64,000 bases of DNA from Aspergillus flavus (lineage: Eukaryota > Ascomycota > Eurotiomycetes > Eurotiales > Aspergillaceae), in the NCBI RefSeq assembly GCF_009017415.1, contig NC_092409.1:4960001-5024000 (forward strand), in the 5' to 3' direction. This document shows, piece after piece, positions 10,401 to 22,378 of this stretch; position 1 is the stretch's first letter; each line of letters opens with the position of its first letter. The translations under genes were made by a program, and so were the position numbers. The notes beneath the pieces are model-generated. The model saw only the letters and a list, made by a program, of their open reading frames with translations, was not told where the DNA came from and made no database searches.

Positions 10401-13324
10401 GCTTAGCATGCCTGGCACTTACAGAAACGCTGAAAGTTTCAAGGTTGTTTACAGGGGAAGGCCTGGAACACTAGACCATCTTTTGGTTGGCTCAGGCTTA
10501 ATTGAGAATATGTACAGGCGGTACCTGTGCAGACGCACTTCTACAGCCTCCGTTAAGTAGTCTGATATAGTGCCATGGGTGCAAAGGCCTACAAGTCTAT
10601 AGCAGAGAACGTAATCGGAAGAGGTGAACCGCCCGAGTTATGGAGGTTGACATGCGGGTGCCACCCGGGTTGTGCCATGGGACCTCGAGATGGTGTGATG
10701 GTGGATACGTCGTTCATAAGCACATGACACCCTTGTAGATTGAATTTCAGCCAGCATTGGAGGACAGTCATTCCCCAAATATGTTGCCGTTCAGTGAAGC
10801 GACGCCAGCATGCCAATACCTGCCAAGAAAGCCTGTCACATATGCATTAGGGCTTTGAGGCTCCAGCGTGATACCGATGATGTAGGTTTCAGTCACACAG
10901 GAAAGGTCTCTCAGACGGTAGTGGAATTCGTGTTTCTTTCTCTGAGCAGTGGCTGTGACACGGAATCGTGGATCACCAGTAGGAGGTGTCAAGGAGGGCT
11001 GGATGCTCGGAGCAAACAAGGGGTCTGGGCAAACAGCGGTGATCAACCCAATAGAAAGTGGAGGTGGTTAGGATTCCCAACAGCTAGGCATACATGATCG
11101 GGACTCTTGGCAGTCTTGACTCAATATTGGACTATGGTCCAGCGTACATATACTATACTCATACTCATTCTCATTGTTTGGGTCGTCTGTGTCAATTCAC
11201 GGCCAGCAAGGGGTCAAAACGACCCGAAGGAGTCAGACGATAGCAACACTAGGAACCGAACCGCACTAAGTACGTTCCATCATTAGTGATCTCAAATGGG
11301 TGGGGGGGAAGGCGGGTGGGATTTCTCCATGTTGATCGAGTCGGATGCTTTGGAAACTTGGGGTTGTCAGCTTCACTAATGGAATCCATTATTAAAACTG
11401 TCAGTCCGATATGCCGGGGAACAGGGGGGACTAGTTTTGGACTCGATGACCGGGAGCTCTCAAGCGTTTCCCCTCATGGAGGGAATTGACCAATCCGAAG
11501 TTGATTAAACTTGGGAGGACCAACAATGGAAGCGGAACTATTCACCCTTGGGGGGTACATTAGTAGGGAGACCATGGGTTAGCGAGATGACGAGTCTTGA
11601 CAGAAGGAGAGTTACGAGTTATCCAGGGACATCAGTTGCAGGCTTGCAGCCCTTTCGCAGCTTAGCTCTCTCCGCACCGGTCACGGGACTCCTCCGAAAC
11701 CCTGGGCGGCCAATCACAGTGCAGGACTGGGAGTAACTGTTAGGTAAGGAAAATCATCGCGTTGAACGTGGCTGCATTTCTGGGGTATTTTTTGCTTTTT
11801 GGTGACTGGGGACCAGATCACAAAGGTACTATTCATGGTTTTTGTGACTAGTCAGTGGTACTATGATCTGATTATCCTCCCCATTTCACGAAGGAAACTC
11901 AGGAATGTCCTAAATACTGATTGGATCTGTTGGTCGCCCCCCCCCTCCCTTTCAAGACCATGACGATGTAGTATGATACAATCTATTCGGGCATGGTTCT
12001 TCATCTGTACCGAAGGGCATCGGGTCACGGGGCCGGTCAGAGGCGATTTTCCATTATGTCATAGAATTTCCGGGCGGCGATCCCGAAAAAAGTAATCTGC
12101 CGCTTATTTGGTTTAGTATTTGATCTCTTTTCTTCTTTAATTTATCATGGTCCCAGACAGAGACCATCCATCTTTCTGAGTTGTCTCGACCGAAAGGGGG
12201 TGTGGACAGGGGACAATCTGCTGAGCTGGCGATCTCGTTATCCTATCGAAATGGTATTTAAAAAAGGTATCATTAAGGAAACTAGGGTTTATTTTTTTTC
12301 TTTGTTTTTTTTATTTTTTCTCTAGGTCCATTGACATCAGATAAAATAAAAGTAGGGTAAAATAATTCCGCGCTGACAAGGATCTCCGCGCACCAACGGC
12401 TTCCCTGGGCCAGAACTGCATAAGGAAGTCTCTCTCTTCGATTTTCTATTGTAGTTACTTTTGATTCGCTCTATTTTTAATAATAAGAAGAAGTCCAGAA
12501 GACCGATCGTGGAAGCGCAATACCTTAAAAGTACCTGTTAGGAAATTTAGTTTACCTTTCCAGCGGATTCGCCGCATTCATCATTCAGTCATCCTCATTC
12601 ACTCTCATTCATGGCTCCTCTTTTTTTTCCCTCTCTTGATATTTCCATTATTCATGGTTTTACCTATTTAATGCCATTTACTCCGCTGGTACGACTAAGG
12701 TTTTTTTTTCCTTTGGAATCTCCATTACGCCTTACTTAATAAAATTTGACGTTCTTTTTTTATTTGATTTTATCTTTTATCTTTTTTTTATTGTGTCTCT
12801 CTGTCACTCCGTCCGGGCTTCTTTCCTGATTCCTCGTCAACCACTGATCTCACCATCCTCTCTCACCACTTCGTCAACCTTTTAACCAACAAGCTCAACT
12901 CAGGAGACCTTTCTACAAATCAAAACGATCGTCACTACTCCGTGAGCTGATCAGCTAACGTCCACTTGTTAACGGATCCTTCTGCACCCATCAATAGTGT
13001 GCCCGCCTCTCGAGGAGGCGCGGCAGTCGTTCCATCCATAGCATTCTGTGACTAACAGCTTCACTTTTCCCTCTCCTCTTCCTATAGTCTTCTCTTGTTC
13101 CCCCCCCTCGGCCTTAATCTTAATCGTCCACCGGGAAAGTCTGTGTGGAATCCGGGGAAGGAAAAGCTTTTTTTCTTTTTTCTTTTTCTTTTCCATTACC
13201 TGACATTCGGATATTTTTTTTTTCTTGTGCCCCCCTGGTCTTCTTCTTTTTCCACCCTCCCCTTGTAACTTTACCTCTCCGGGACTGTGCCCTACAAGCT
13301 ATATAGAGGCTTCCGCTGTCCACC
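7439..13324. other. 5.9 kb gene-poor interval
   Basis: I can support no intact gene in this interval. Its left end should hold the cyclophilin promoter. The last 1.1 kb (about 12240-13324) is T- and pyrimidine-rich, with several poly-T runs, and looks like promoter and leader for the F-box/LRR gene. The middle has short open frames on both strands without recognisable domains. The only hint of former coding sequence is a pair of adjacent minus-strand frames at 10589-11046. No terminal inverted repeats or transposase motifs were seen by eye. Confidence 0.45.
10589..11046 (-). other. Possible decayed or unrecognised coding remnant
   Basis: Two overlapping minus-strand open frames (11046 to 10768 and 10816 to 10589) have a protein-like amino-acid composition, with motifs such as VTATAQRKKHEF and FLGRYWHAG. 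They are in different frames, and a GTATTG donor-like site sits near their overlap. I could not build a convincing spliced gene or recognise a family. It may be a gene relic, a short gene with non-obvious splicing, or chance. Confidence 0.15.
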
Positions 13325-15417
13325 ATGTCCTCCGCCGCAGTCCCTCCTGCGATCCGCATCAACAAGCCTCCCTCTATTGCACTTCCATCTGCTCTTTCCG
13401 GAGATACTTCGCCTTCCACTTTATCCCGCGACTCATCGCCTCATTCGTCCGCGTGTTCCTCGCCAGACGGTTCCAGATCGACCAGTCGCCGCCGTCCGTC
13501 GGTTGGTTCGATCAAAGAAGACGTTGACGGTATGTCACCACCGCGCGCTCCACTCGGTCGCTGGGACGCAAAGAACCGTCGCTGATCTGTTGTCATGGTA
13601 TTCCTATAGGCATTGCTCAGTCCTTCGTGGATACGCACATCGACCAGCCTTCCCCAGAACAGCCGAAACCGATCCCGGTCGAGATGCAGCAAACCCCCGA
13701 CTTTTGCTGCCCCTGTGGTGGCTTTCTCGGCTGGAAGCAGATCAGACTAGGTGGAAAGAGTCTCAGTAGGAGCTACAGCGATTTGCGGGCTCTCGGTAAT
13801 TTGCATGCCCGCGGCTGGGCCTGGGAAACGTCTCCGCCGCCTGTAAAAAATCCGCCACCTACTAAGACATTGCAGGTGGAACAGCCGAAACCGGCCGCTG
13901 GCTTGTCTCGTCTTGAGACCCTTCCCTCCGAAGTGCTCGGTAAGTGCGACTCTATCCTGCCATGGCCGTGATACCGGTCTGCTAATGAACCGCTGTTAGA
14001 CCAAATCATATCTTGCTTGGCGTTGGACGTACCGCCAAACGGCTACACGCCGCGAAATGTGGACCTGATCTCGTGCTTGCTGACCTCCCGGACGTTGCAC
14101 GCAGCCACCCTCGCCGTGTTGTACAGAAACATGACCTTCCCGCACTCCATCATCTTTTCGAAGGCGCTCAACCACATGTCTCATTATCCCGCGCTGGGCA
14201 CGCTGGTTCGTCGCCTCGACTTCTCCCATTTCACCTCGGTGGGATTGGGACGTACCAAGCAGATGAATGCCGAAATCCAGAACTTGACCTCCAAGACGCT
14301 GCTGAAGTGCCTGGACCTTTTGCCGAACCTGAAAGAGTGTTTGTTGCAGGAGCATGTGGAGGGTGATCTTAGTGTGGAGGTGGTACAGAAGCTACTCTTC
14401 GGCCTTCCAAACCTCTTCGCCGTCGATTTCTGTGGCTGCTCGACCCAGTCCTTCTCGGCAGTTTTTCAGGAAGCCTTGTTGGCAGGGCCTGCTCTGCCAT
14501 CGGCGTTGCCAAACCTGAAAAGAATCTCGCTGCACGAGTGCAGCAGTCTTCCAGCATCGGTTTTTGAGGCACTCCTCCCCCGCTTGGTGAACCTGACTCA
14601 CCTGGATGTTACTCACACACAGATTAGTGAGGCAGCCCTGTTCTCGATCCCGAAAACTGCGAGAATCACCCACTTGAACTTGTCTCGATGCACTCGTCTA
14701 CAGGGATCGAGGGTAGTGGAGTTCTTGGTCACTCATCCGGCTGTGTGCGAGTCGTTGGTTTCCTTGAATTTGATGACGGACCCTACGCGGAACCGACTCC
14801 TGGAAGAAGATGACGTCCATGCGCTACTTCCCAAATTGCCTTCCACTCTTCGCTCCCTCAACATTGGAGGTGCGAAGGTCACCTCAGCCCACACGCAAGC
14901 GCTGATCCCCTTGACCAAACATCTGGAAGAGCTCGGACTCGGTTCGGCCGAACTATCTGCTCAGGACATCAACCTATTCTTTAAACCGCCACCCCGGGCT
15001 AACATGGACGTGGATGGATCGGCGGAAGTGAAAGAAGAGGACTGGGTCCCGCCGACGCTTTGCTATCTGGACCTCACCAAAGCTCCTCAGCTGTCGCTGG
15101 GAACAGTCTTCAACCCTAGCTCGTGCTTGCTACTTTCGCAGCAAAGCTATCCGCTGCAGGTCATCGAGTTCCACGAGAAGCTTATTGCTCCTTTGCGCGA
15201 GAGAACCAAGAATGCCCGGACATCCCTCGGCTGGACCGTTCGTGAGCTCGGTCGGCGGGGATGGTACGTTCGTGATCCGGCTTCCATGCCCCTTCAGGTG
15301 CCCGATGACGGTTCTCGCTCCTGGAAAATGGGTGCCAGGTGGTGGGGAGCGAGAAAGATTCCCGTTGCCATTGGGGAGGTCGGCGGCATCTACGGCCACT
15401 ACATGTTCAAAAAATGA
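13325..15417 (+). CDS. F-box and leucine-rich-repeat protein (putative SCF substrate receptor)
   Basis: Three exons (13325-13529, 13610-13939, 14000-15417) give 650 residues; the introns are 80 and 60 nt. The first 70 residues are Ser/Pro-rich and disordered. A cysteine patch, FCCPCGGFLGWK, follows in exon 2. An F-box-like segment starts at LETLPSEVLDQII (about residue 170) and crosses the second intron. From about residue 300 to 545 there are leucine-rich repeats of the cysteine-containing/AMN1 kind, for example NLKRISLHECSSLP, LVNLTHLDVTHTQIS and ITHLNLSRCTRLQ. F-box/LRR proteins bind Skp1 through the F-box and present substrates to a cullin-RING ligase through the LRR. The target is unknown. 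The C-terminus ends in an aromatic, basic tail after a Trp/Gly-rich segment. Confidence 0.82.
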
Positions 15418-16117
15418 AGGCAGAAACTACCTTTGCTGTCCCAATCCTTCATGGGATGAATGATTATACCCTACTGTGTTACAATTTTTGTTTGTTGGTG
15501 GCGCGCTTTGTTCATCTATTTCCTCTCCTATCATGGGCGCTTCTTGTTTGGCTATATCCGGGCAAATTGTACAGGGAAGCATGAGCGATCAAAAGTCGGT
15601 GGATTCGATGTTATGCCTCATGTTTAGCTTTTGCTTGAGTTGTCTGCATAGCGGGAGCGATGTTCTTTTGAGCGTTAGGATTTGTCTGAGTGTGGTCTTG
15701 TGTTTACGTATTTTCTGGTGTTGGCGATATCCCCATTCTTCTGGTTGCGTTTGGGTATCACTTGCTTTTGCTCATTTGTTTCATTGTTTGGCAAGGCGAA
15801 GTATGGCTGTTTCTGATATTACTGTATTCTGGTCGCGTCGATTCAATAATGCATTCAGGTTATAATTAGTCGTACACTGTTGAATCCGTGCAAGTAACGT
15901 CCCTACAACACTTTAATCGGTACATTGCACAGCTGTGTATCCCCTTCTGTGCGGTGGCTACACATCGCTGGTGTTAAACCCCTTCTCCTGGCCAAGTGAG
16001 TGCTGACGAAAAGGTGACGTTTAGAGGACGAGTCAGATAGCTGACACCTTTGGCTTCTCTCTCTCTCTCTCTCTCTTATATATCAGTGGAAGCAAGCGCA
16101 TCATGCCCATGAAAGGA
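15418..16117. other. Convergent intergenic region between the F-box/LRR gene and the P450
   Basis: Both flanking genes end here. A (TC)n dinucleotide run lies at 16056-16076, close to the P450 stop codon on the other strand. The open frame at 15476-15865 is Cys/Ser/Leu-rich and looks like read-through of T-rich 3' UTR. No gene is supported. Confidence 0.5.
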
Positions 16118-17890
16118 TCAACGTAGAGTAACTTTACAAGGGAAGCCCTGAGCCGGATGACCCGCACCCTTCTGAATCATATAGGCACGTTCCCCGAACA
16201 TTGTCTTGAGGCCTGTCGATGGATGCAAGCGGTCATATTCAGCATACGCGTCGTGGAAGTCGAATTGGCGCACAAGCATAGCCAGCGAGGCTTTAATGCC
16301 TAGGAGAGAGATATTCTGGCCAATGCAGTTGCGGGGGCCTTGCTCGAAGGGTCGCCATCCGCCCGCCGGGGGATACAAAGGATGACCAGGTTCCACCAGC
16401 CAACGATCCGGGATGAACGCGTGCGGCTGTGGCCAGGACGACGGGTTCCGGTGAACAGCTGTGTGCACAATCCAAATTGCACACCCTTCGGTAGGGAATA
16501 TTCGGCCCTGTTCATCACGGAGAGAAACGCCCGGGAGGCCGCCGCGGAGCCCGTTGGCTGGGGGGAAGAGTCGGAGAGTCTCCTTGATAACAGCATGTGT
16601 GTAGGACAATTGATTGATCTTCTCTGGGTGATCCGTGAGCACGTCGTATGCGCTGGATACACCAGCGCCAAAGACCCTGTCATGTTCCGCGCGTACTTTG
16701 ATGAGGACCTCGGGATTCTTGGAGAGGAGATACAATGAATAGATGATAGTGGTGGCTTCGGAATCGTGACCGACGAACAGGAACAAACGGATTTGAATGG
16801 TCGCCCAGCGTTTGAATTCCGGATCCAGCTCTTGTTGCTGCTGCGCTTGCGGTCGAGTTTTCATATACTCTGCAATTACCATATCCATAATGGACTGGGT
16901 CCGAGGGTGGCTTGAGGACTTGGCGGTTTCCCTCCACTCCTTGTAGCGCTTGTCGAGCTCGACGCCGATGAGGTAGTCCATGGTGCGTCCATTCTGCCAC
17001 TGTCGGTAGAGTCGACGCGGATTCCACCGGCTTAAGAAGTTAGATGTCTCAATTCCACATTCCAACTCAATTGTATCTCGCATTGCCGCTGCAATCGGAT
17101 TGTGTTGCTCCTGAAATCGGAAGCGCGTGTTCCTATCAAGTTCAAGTCAATCATCTACTTGTATTTCCGGGCCTGCTTTATAAGATGCGGACTCACAATG
17201 CGACATTCCCAATAATATCCATGACATAGCGGCAAGTCAGCGCATCAAGGGAAAACGTGTCCCCCTTGCGAGCGTGATCTTTAAGCATCTGGACAAACAC
17301 TTGTGCCTCCTCCAGAATATAAGTCATGTGACTCATGGCGGCGGCCATGCTGAAGCCATGATTGAACAGTTCGCGGGCCTGCTTCCAGTGGGCACCATTA
17401 GAAACGAACAGGTTGTCCGAACCTCCCGCCATCGGATTGATAAACGGCTGGAGAACATCTGGTTTCGGGAGATCATAGGTCTGGCATGCCTGCACGGCCA
17501 GGGCCGGAGAAGTCACCACCAGCATCGGGATACTAAACGGCCAAACATCGACGTAGAAGCCGGCCTCACACCCGGGAGCCTCGGTCGAGAGCAGAGCAAA
17601 TGATTCGGCTTCGCGGGAATCGCTTGGCCCTTTTTTCTGGAGCTGGGCCATCACGGCCAGGTTTCCTAAGATAGGGTTCCAGGGAGGGGTTGGCTGGAAT
17701 TCTCCATCAGTATCAATGACGTTCTGGTCAGAGATGGTGTTGGCGTGCATACCAGGCCTTTCTTTCTGAGGCGATAGAACATTAATCGCATTTTGATGAG
17801 CTTGTAGACGAATGAAGTGAGGCAGACAGTTGCAACTGCCACCGCGATGCGGCTAGTCAGCCCATCCCATCCCAAGGTGTTAGCACCCAT
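16118..17890 (-). CDS. Cytochrome P450 monooxygenase (microsomal, class II)
   Basis: Three exons (17753-17890, 17197-17693, 16118-17132) with introns of 59 and 64 nt give 549 residues. Visible in order: an N-terminal membrane anchor (about residues 12-30) followed by a basic stretch; the proline hinge GLPTPPWNP, which is created by the first splice; an I-helix FVGHDSEATT (about 331-340); the K-helix ETLR (about 396-399); and the haem loop FEQGPRNCIG with the ligand Cys481. This is a complete ER-bound P450 needing NADPH-P450 reductase. The hinge and I-helix recall fungal P450s of the sterigmatocystin StcS/CYP59 kind, but I cannot assign a family or substrate. The I-helix has Ser-Glu where Thr-Thr/Ser is usual. 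No other secondary-metabolism gene is adjacent, so it looks like an orphan P450. It is divergent from tfb1. Confidence 0.92.
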
Positions 17891-18721
17891 GATCGCGTTG
17901 GGTAGATGGAATAGGAGATGGCAGATACAATGATTGAGAAGGAATCAAATGTGTAGATGTTAGAGTGGACCAGTAGAGAGAGGGAGGAAGAAGGTAAAAT
18001 CCAGTCCACGGGAGGTCTGTTCGTTTCATTTCAGAAATGAACCACAAAGAATCTGGTTAGTGCAGATACGGTAAGCCTAGCTGGGCAAGGATTCTGGGGG
18101 AAGAACCACCTATCTAGGTAATTGACAGGAATTTCCGCCCCCACCAGATAGTTTAGCGCACATGGACCCAGAAATCTGAAGCCACAAAGAGTACCCAGTG
18201 GACGAATTCTGGCCGGGCCGATTCTTGAGGCCGCCAGCTAACGGTACTGGTGTAGCATGGGAGTTCATAACGGAGATGGCCCAGGGGGCGTGGATTCCCT
18301 ATGGGGGCGGCCAATTCGGTGAGTAGGTAGTCTGGTAGAAATGCCTCACAGAGGCCCGGCTCAGCATTTGTAGATGATTGTCAGTTTTGACGATGGCTAT
18401 GTTTTTGATGTAACTTGCGTCGTCAGACAAGCAGTAGAAGATGGCCAGATCAAAGAACTTAGGGCTAGGGGAAGGCGGAGATGCGGTCACGTGTCGATGC
18501 GGTCATGGTCAAGGCTTAACTGAACTCGTTGCGGAGCTTCAATTTCTCCGTGTGGCCTCCGTACCTCTCGCTTTTTCCCTTTCCCACCCCAAAGTGGTCC
18601 CCTGTTTAGAAGGCCTTCGACCTTCCGCCTCTCGGATTCTCCGTTGGGACTTCTTCTCCCTCCCGATGGGTGGATCCCGATACGCCGCCCTGGACAGTGG
18701 ACGCTGTCGAGTTCGAAGACG
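17891..18721. other. Divergent promoter region between the P450 and tfb1
   Basis: The start codons of the two genes face away from each other across 831 bp. I see no additional gene. The short frames at 18441-18773 and 18487-18894 are shadows of the tfb1 5' end. Confidence 0.5.
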
Positions 18722-20723
18722 ATGGCACCTCCGAGCGGGTCGGCGGCATACAAGAAGAAAGATGGCACCCTGACCATGTCCCAGGATCGCCAGTCGATCT
18801 CTTGGATCCCGGCGGCTGGTGGTGCGACGGGAACGATCACGCTGTCTGTTTCCCAGATTACGAGTGCGTACCATCTCACCCTACCTTGCCTCAACGTTTG
18901 ACATCTGAGGCAATTTTGTCCACCCGAAGCTATTTCTGAGATGAGGCGGGACTTTTACTGACTGGCCATGGATAGATCTACAACAGACCCCAGCAAGTAA
19001 CCCAAAAGTCATGTTGAAGATCTTTGTCCTTCCCCCAGATGCGCCAGATAATTCTCCCGAGCAGTACGTCTTCAACTTTACCGCTGGAGCCAACGCGCGT
19101 GCGGAAGCGGACGCTATTAAAGATGCACTCAGCGCGGCCATCCAGGCAGCAAAAACGGCACAAGCTGCGCCTACACCGTCTCCTGCCCCTGGCGCGGGCG
19201 AAGGTATGTCTACGGCCATGGCGTTTGCAAGTGCCGTTTCGTCCAAGAGCACCTGGGATAACGACAAATGGCTAAAGGGCGATGTGGAGCTACAACAGTC
19301 ATTACTCAAGTCGGATCCGAACCTGCAGCGCATGTTCATGGAGTCGCTGCATACCAAGCCGGATACCTTGACCGCGGGCCAATTCATGTCGCAATTTTGG
19401 TCGACCCGTATTCATCTTCTGCGCGCTCATGCCATTGAACGGTCGCAGACGAGAGGTTCTTACAATGTGCTATCAACGCTGAAACCGCGCGTGGAAGATA
19501 ATGTGACCAAGTTAAATATCAGCAAAGAGCAGATTCAGTTGATTTTCAACCAGCACCCTCTCGTTAGGCGTGTGTATGATGAGAACGTACCCAAGTTGAG
19601 CGAGGCACAGTTCTGGTCCCGGTTCTTCCAGAGTCGATTGTTCAAGAAATTACGCGGAGAGCGGCTTTCGGAAACTGATGCCACCGATGCCATTCTGGAC
19701 AAATATCTGCAGGCGGATGAGCACGGTAATCTCCCACGGGAAGCGCATGTTCCGCATTTTCTTAACCTAGAGGGCAATGAGGTGAATAATAGTCAGCGCC
19801 GGGGAAATCGACCTGACCTCGACATGAGGTGGTCTGCACCGGACAAGGTGCCCATCATCCGAACCTTGAACAGCTTAAGTGAGAAGATCATGGCGAATGT
19901 CGCACCGGCTGATGGTGATCCGCATGCACCAGTCGGTATGGATGAGGATACATATAACGAATTACAACTACGCGACCTGCGCGGTGATGAGGAGGCGGAC
20001 CGCGTCCTGTTAAATATTCGAGACCAAAGCCGGTTTTTCTCCGCCCAAGCCAAGGACTCCGAAGACGAACAAAACAGGCTGTTCGCTCAGCAAGATCCGG
20101 AAAAGATTCTAAGTGACCTACGCAAGGAAATTGAACAGAATCTACCTGACGATGGTACCGCGCCGCTGGGCAGACTTGTCGAGCCGGACGAACTCGGTGA
20201 CGAGAAGGAAAGCAACCAACAGCCGGGGTCTAGAGTCAGTCTGCAGAAGTCTTCGGCGCAGATCATTGCCGCGATTCGGGATCGTCGAGCCCAGACGGAT
20301 GTGTCCTCCACTACTGGCACATACGGTCTGTCGAGCGGCCTCTACGACCGGTTAAACTTGACACATGCTACTACGACGGAGTTTCTGCACCAGTTTTGGC
20401 AGGCGTTCCTATCAGGCAACCCTGATCGTGCGGCAGAATTATCATCCTTGGTCGACTCGTTGAGTCGGGCCATGGAGCGAATTAAAGCAGTAGCACAGGA
20501 TGCAGAGGCAGAGCGACAGGTGGAGGTAGATCGGAAGAAGCGTCATGCGCGAGAGGTCATGGAGGCCACTGGCAAGAAGCCTCGACTCAATCTGTCAAGC
20601 ATACAAGGTGGTGAAAAGGTGGTCAACCAACTGATGGGACCCACTATTCAAGCACTAGAAACAGCGCAGGCGAAGTATAAGGCAGCGTTGGCGGAAGAGA
20701 TGAAGGAGACATCCGCGCAATGA
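18722..20723 (+). CDS. tfb1: TFIIH core subunit Tfb1/p62 (PH-like and BSD domains)
   Basis: Two exons (18722-18863, 18976-20723) with a 112-nt intron (donor GTGCGT, acceptor ATAG) give 629 residues. The split codon restores ITNLQQTP, a conserved strand of the PH-like domain. Order of domains: a PH-like domain at about residues 1-110 (YKKKDGTLTMSQD, then WIPAAGG, then KVMLKIFVLPP); two BSD domains at about 145-195 (QFWSTRIHLLRA) and 215-270 (FWSRFFQSRLFKKLRGE); and a long helical C-terminal region with an arginine-rich KKRHAREVMEATGKK segment that ends in coiled-coil-like sequence. Tfb1/p62 is a nuclear scaffold subunit of TFIIH. It contacts XPD/Rad3 and p44/Ssl1, and its PH domain binds TFIIE, activators and XPC/Rad4 in transcription initiation and nucleotide excision repair. 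Confidence 0.93.
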
Positions 20724-21218
20724 TGTATAATAGAACCCTTAGATGAATAATCAGTATCTTTGAAGAAATTCAAGTTGCATATGGGCGACCAAATTGATTC
20801 CGTCATTTCAGCGGAAACACTAGTGTAAACGGGAGAATTAAACCTGCGCATCATATGGAGTGCATCTATGCATTTCTACGTCACTTAGAGCTGCAATCGG
20901 CATGCCGAACAACCCCACAGAACCCGCAGCCTCGGCCCGGCCTCGAGCTCAACGCAACGTGTTCACGCATCACACCTTCCTCTCCAACTCCTCGATCTCC
21001 AATCACCCCAATTCAATACCACCACAACTCCCCTCCCACTACCCAAGAGGGAATCCAGAACCCTCAATGCAACAAAAACTCCAATAACGCCCATCACAAA
21101 CCCCCAACCAAAAACCTCCAAAACCCCACTCGAACATCCGCCAAACCCTCACCCACCAAACGCAAACCCTAACTAACCTATCCCCAAGGAAAACAAGAAA
21201 CAAACGCAGAGGGCGAAA
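20724..21218. other. Tandem intergenic region between tfb1 and the Dsc2-like gene
   Basis: This stretch holds the tfb1 3' UTR and the promoter of the next gene. From about 20920 onwards the plus strand is strikingly C- and A-rich and poor in G. This bias continues into the first coding exon downstream. The open frame at 20855-21172 is a product of that composition (Pro/Thr/Asn-rich) and is not called. Confidence 0.5.
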
Positions 21219-22181
21219 ATGCATACCTCCGGCCTAACAAACACGCCCCTAACGAAAACCCTCCTAATCTACACCCTCGCCTCATCCATCGCCCTCTCCA
21301 TTCTCGACATCAAACATTTCGCCCCGATCCACGTCTCCCCGCATTTCTGGCCCTACGGCCAATTCTGGCGCGCCCTGCTATGGCAAGTCGCCGGGTTCAC
21401 CAATTCCACGGAGGCCTTGTTCGCCGCCATGCTGGTCTATCATTTACGGGTTGTTGAGCGCGCTTGGGGTGCGAGGAAGTTGGCTGTATGTTATTTCTTA
21501 TCCCTTCCTTCAGTCATTTAGTCGGAATGAATTTCCAAGAAGTATTACCGGGTCAAAAGAAAGAAAAGATGAAGCTAATGATTATAGACCTTCCTCCTAA
21601 CAACACTCCCCTACACAACCCTCCTCCCACCTCTACTATTAACAATCCTTCTCCGTCCACTCTCACTCACAAAACTAAACTACCTGCCCTCCGGACCAAC
21701 GGCCTCCATCTTCGCCTTACTGGCGCAATACCATCTTTCCATCCCCCATACATTCCGCTACCGGATCTCGACGTCCAGTTCCAAGCCCGCCGATGACGAC
21801 GCAACGGCACAGTCGACGGGGAAGTCCCTGACGTTGCTTTTCTCGGATAAGTCGACGACGTATCTGGTCGCGGCGCAGTTGGCGCTGTCGCAGTTTCCTG
21901 GTATGGTGTTGCCAGCTGTTGTTGGGTGGTTTGTGGGGTTGGCGTGGCGGATGGAGATGTTGCCGGGGGTGGGTGCGCGGTGGAGGGTGCCGGCTTGGGT
22001 TGTGGGGGAGAAGGAGAGGACGAGGAGGGTGGTTGGGTCTTCGGGTGGGGAGGAGAGGTATGAGGATTTGAGGAGGAGGTTGGAGGGTGAGGCTGCTGCG
22101 GCGGCGGCTGAGGCGACTGGTTCTTCTTCTTCTGCAGGGCAGGGTTCGGGGATTGGGTTGAGACAAGGGAGGAGGGTTTGA
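21219..22181 (+). CDS. Dsc2/UBAC2-like rhomboid pseudoprotease (probable Dsc E3 ligase membrane subunit)
   Basis: Two exons (21219-21485, 21588-22181) around a 102-nt intron (GTATGT...TATAG) give 286 residues. Several hydrophobic spans are visible: about 13-30, then around FWRALLWQV, and AALFAAML-like and [10 protein letters not shown] segments, ending with [23 protein letters not shown] before a soluble tail. The fold pattern, with a short lumenal loop [13 protein letters not shown] and no catalytic Ser/His pair, resembles Dsc2 and human UBAC2. In S. pombe and Aspergillus these belong to the Golgi Dsc ubiquitin ligase that activates the SREBP pathway under low oxygen. I see no UBA domain at the C-terminus; instead there is an Arg/Glu/Ala-rich helix and a Ser/Gly tail. 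Base composition flips from C-rich to G-rich inside the gene. A different rhomboid-like membrane protein is possible. Confidence 0.6.
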
Positions 22182-22378
22182 GAGATGCTTAATGAGTGTT
22201 TTGAGGTGGAATTGGGACCGGCACAGAGTGAATTTGGTTCTTAATGGGCGTTGGTTGAGGTTGAAACTATCAAGTTTTGCTTCAATTCCATTCTATATAT
22301 CCCTTTATGTACTCATACGCCTGTTCAAAGCAACCCGTCCGAACTCCGTGAAACATGATATGCTGCAATGCTTTTAGG

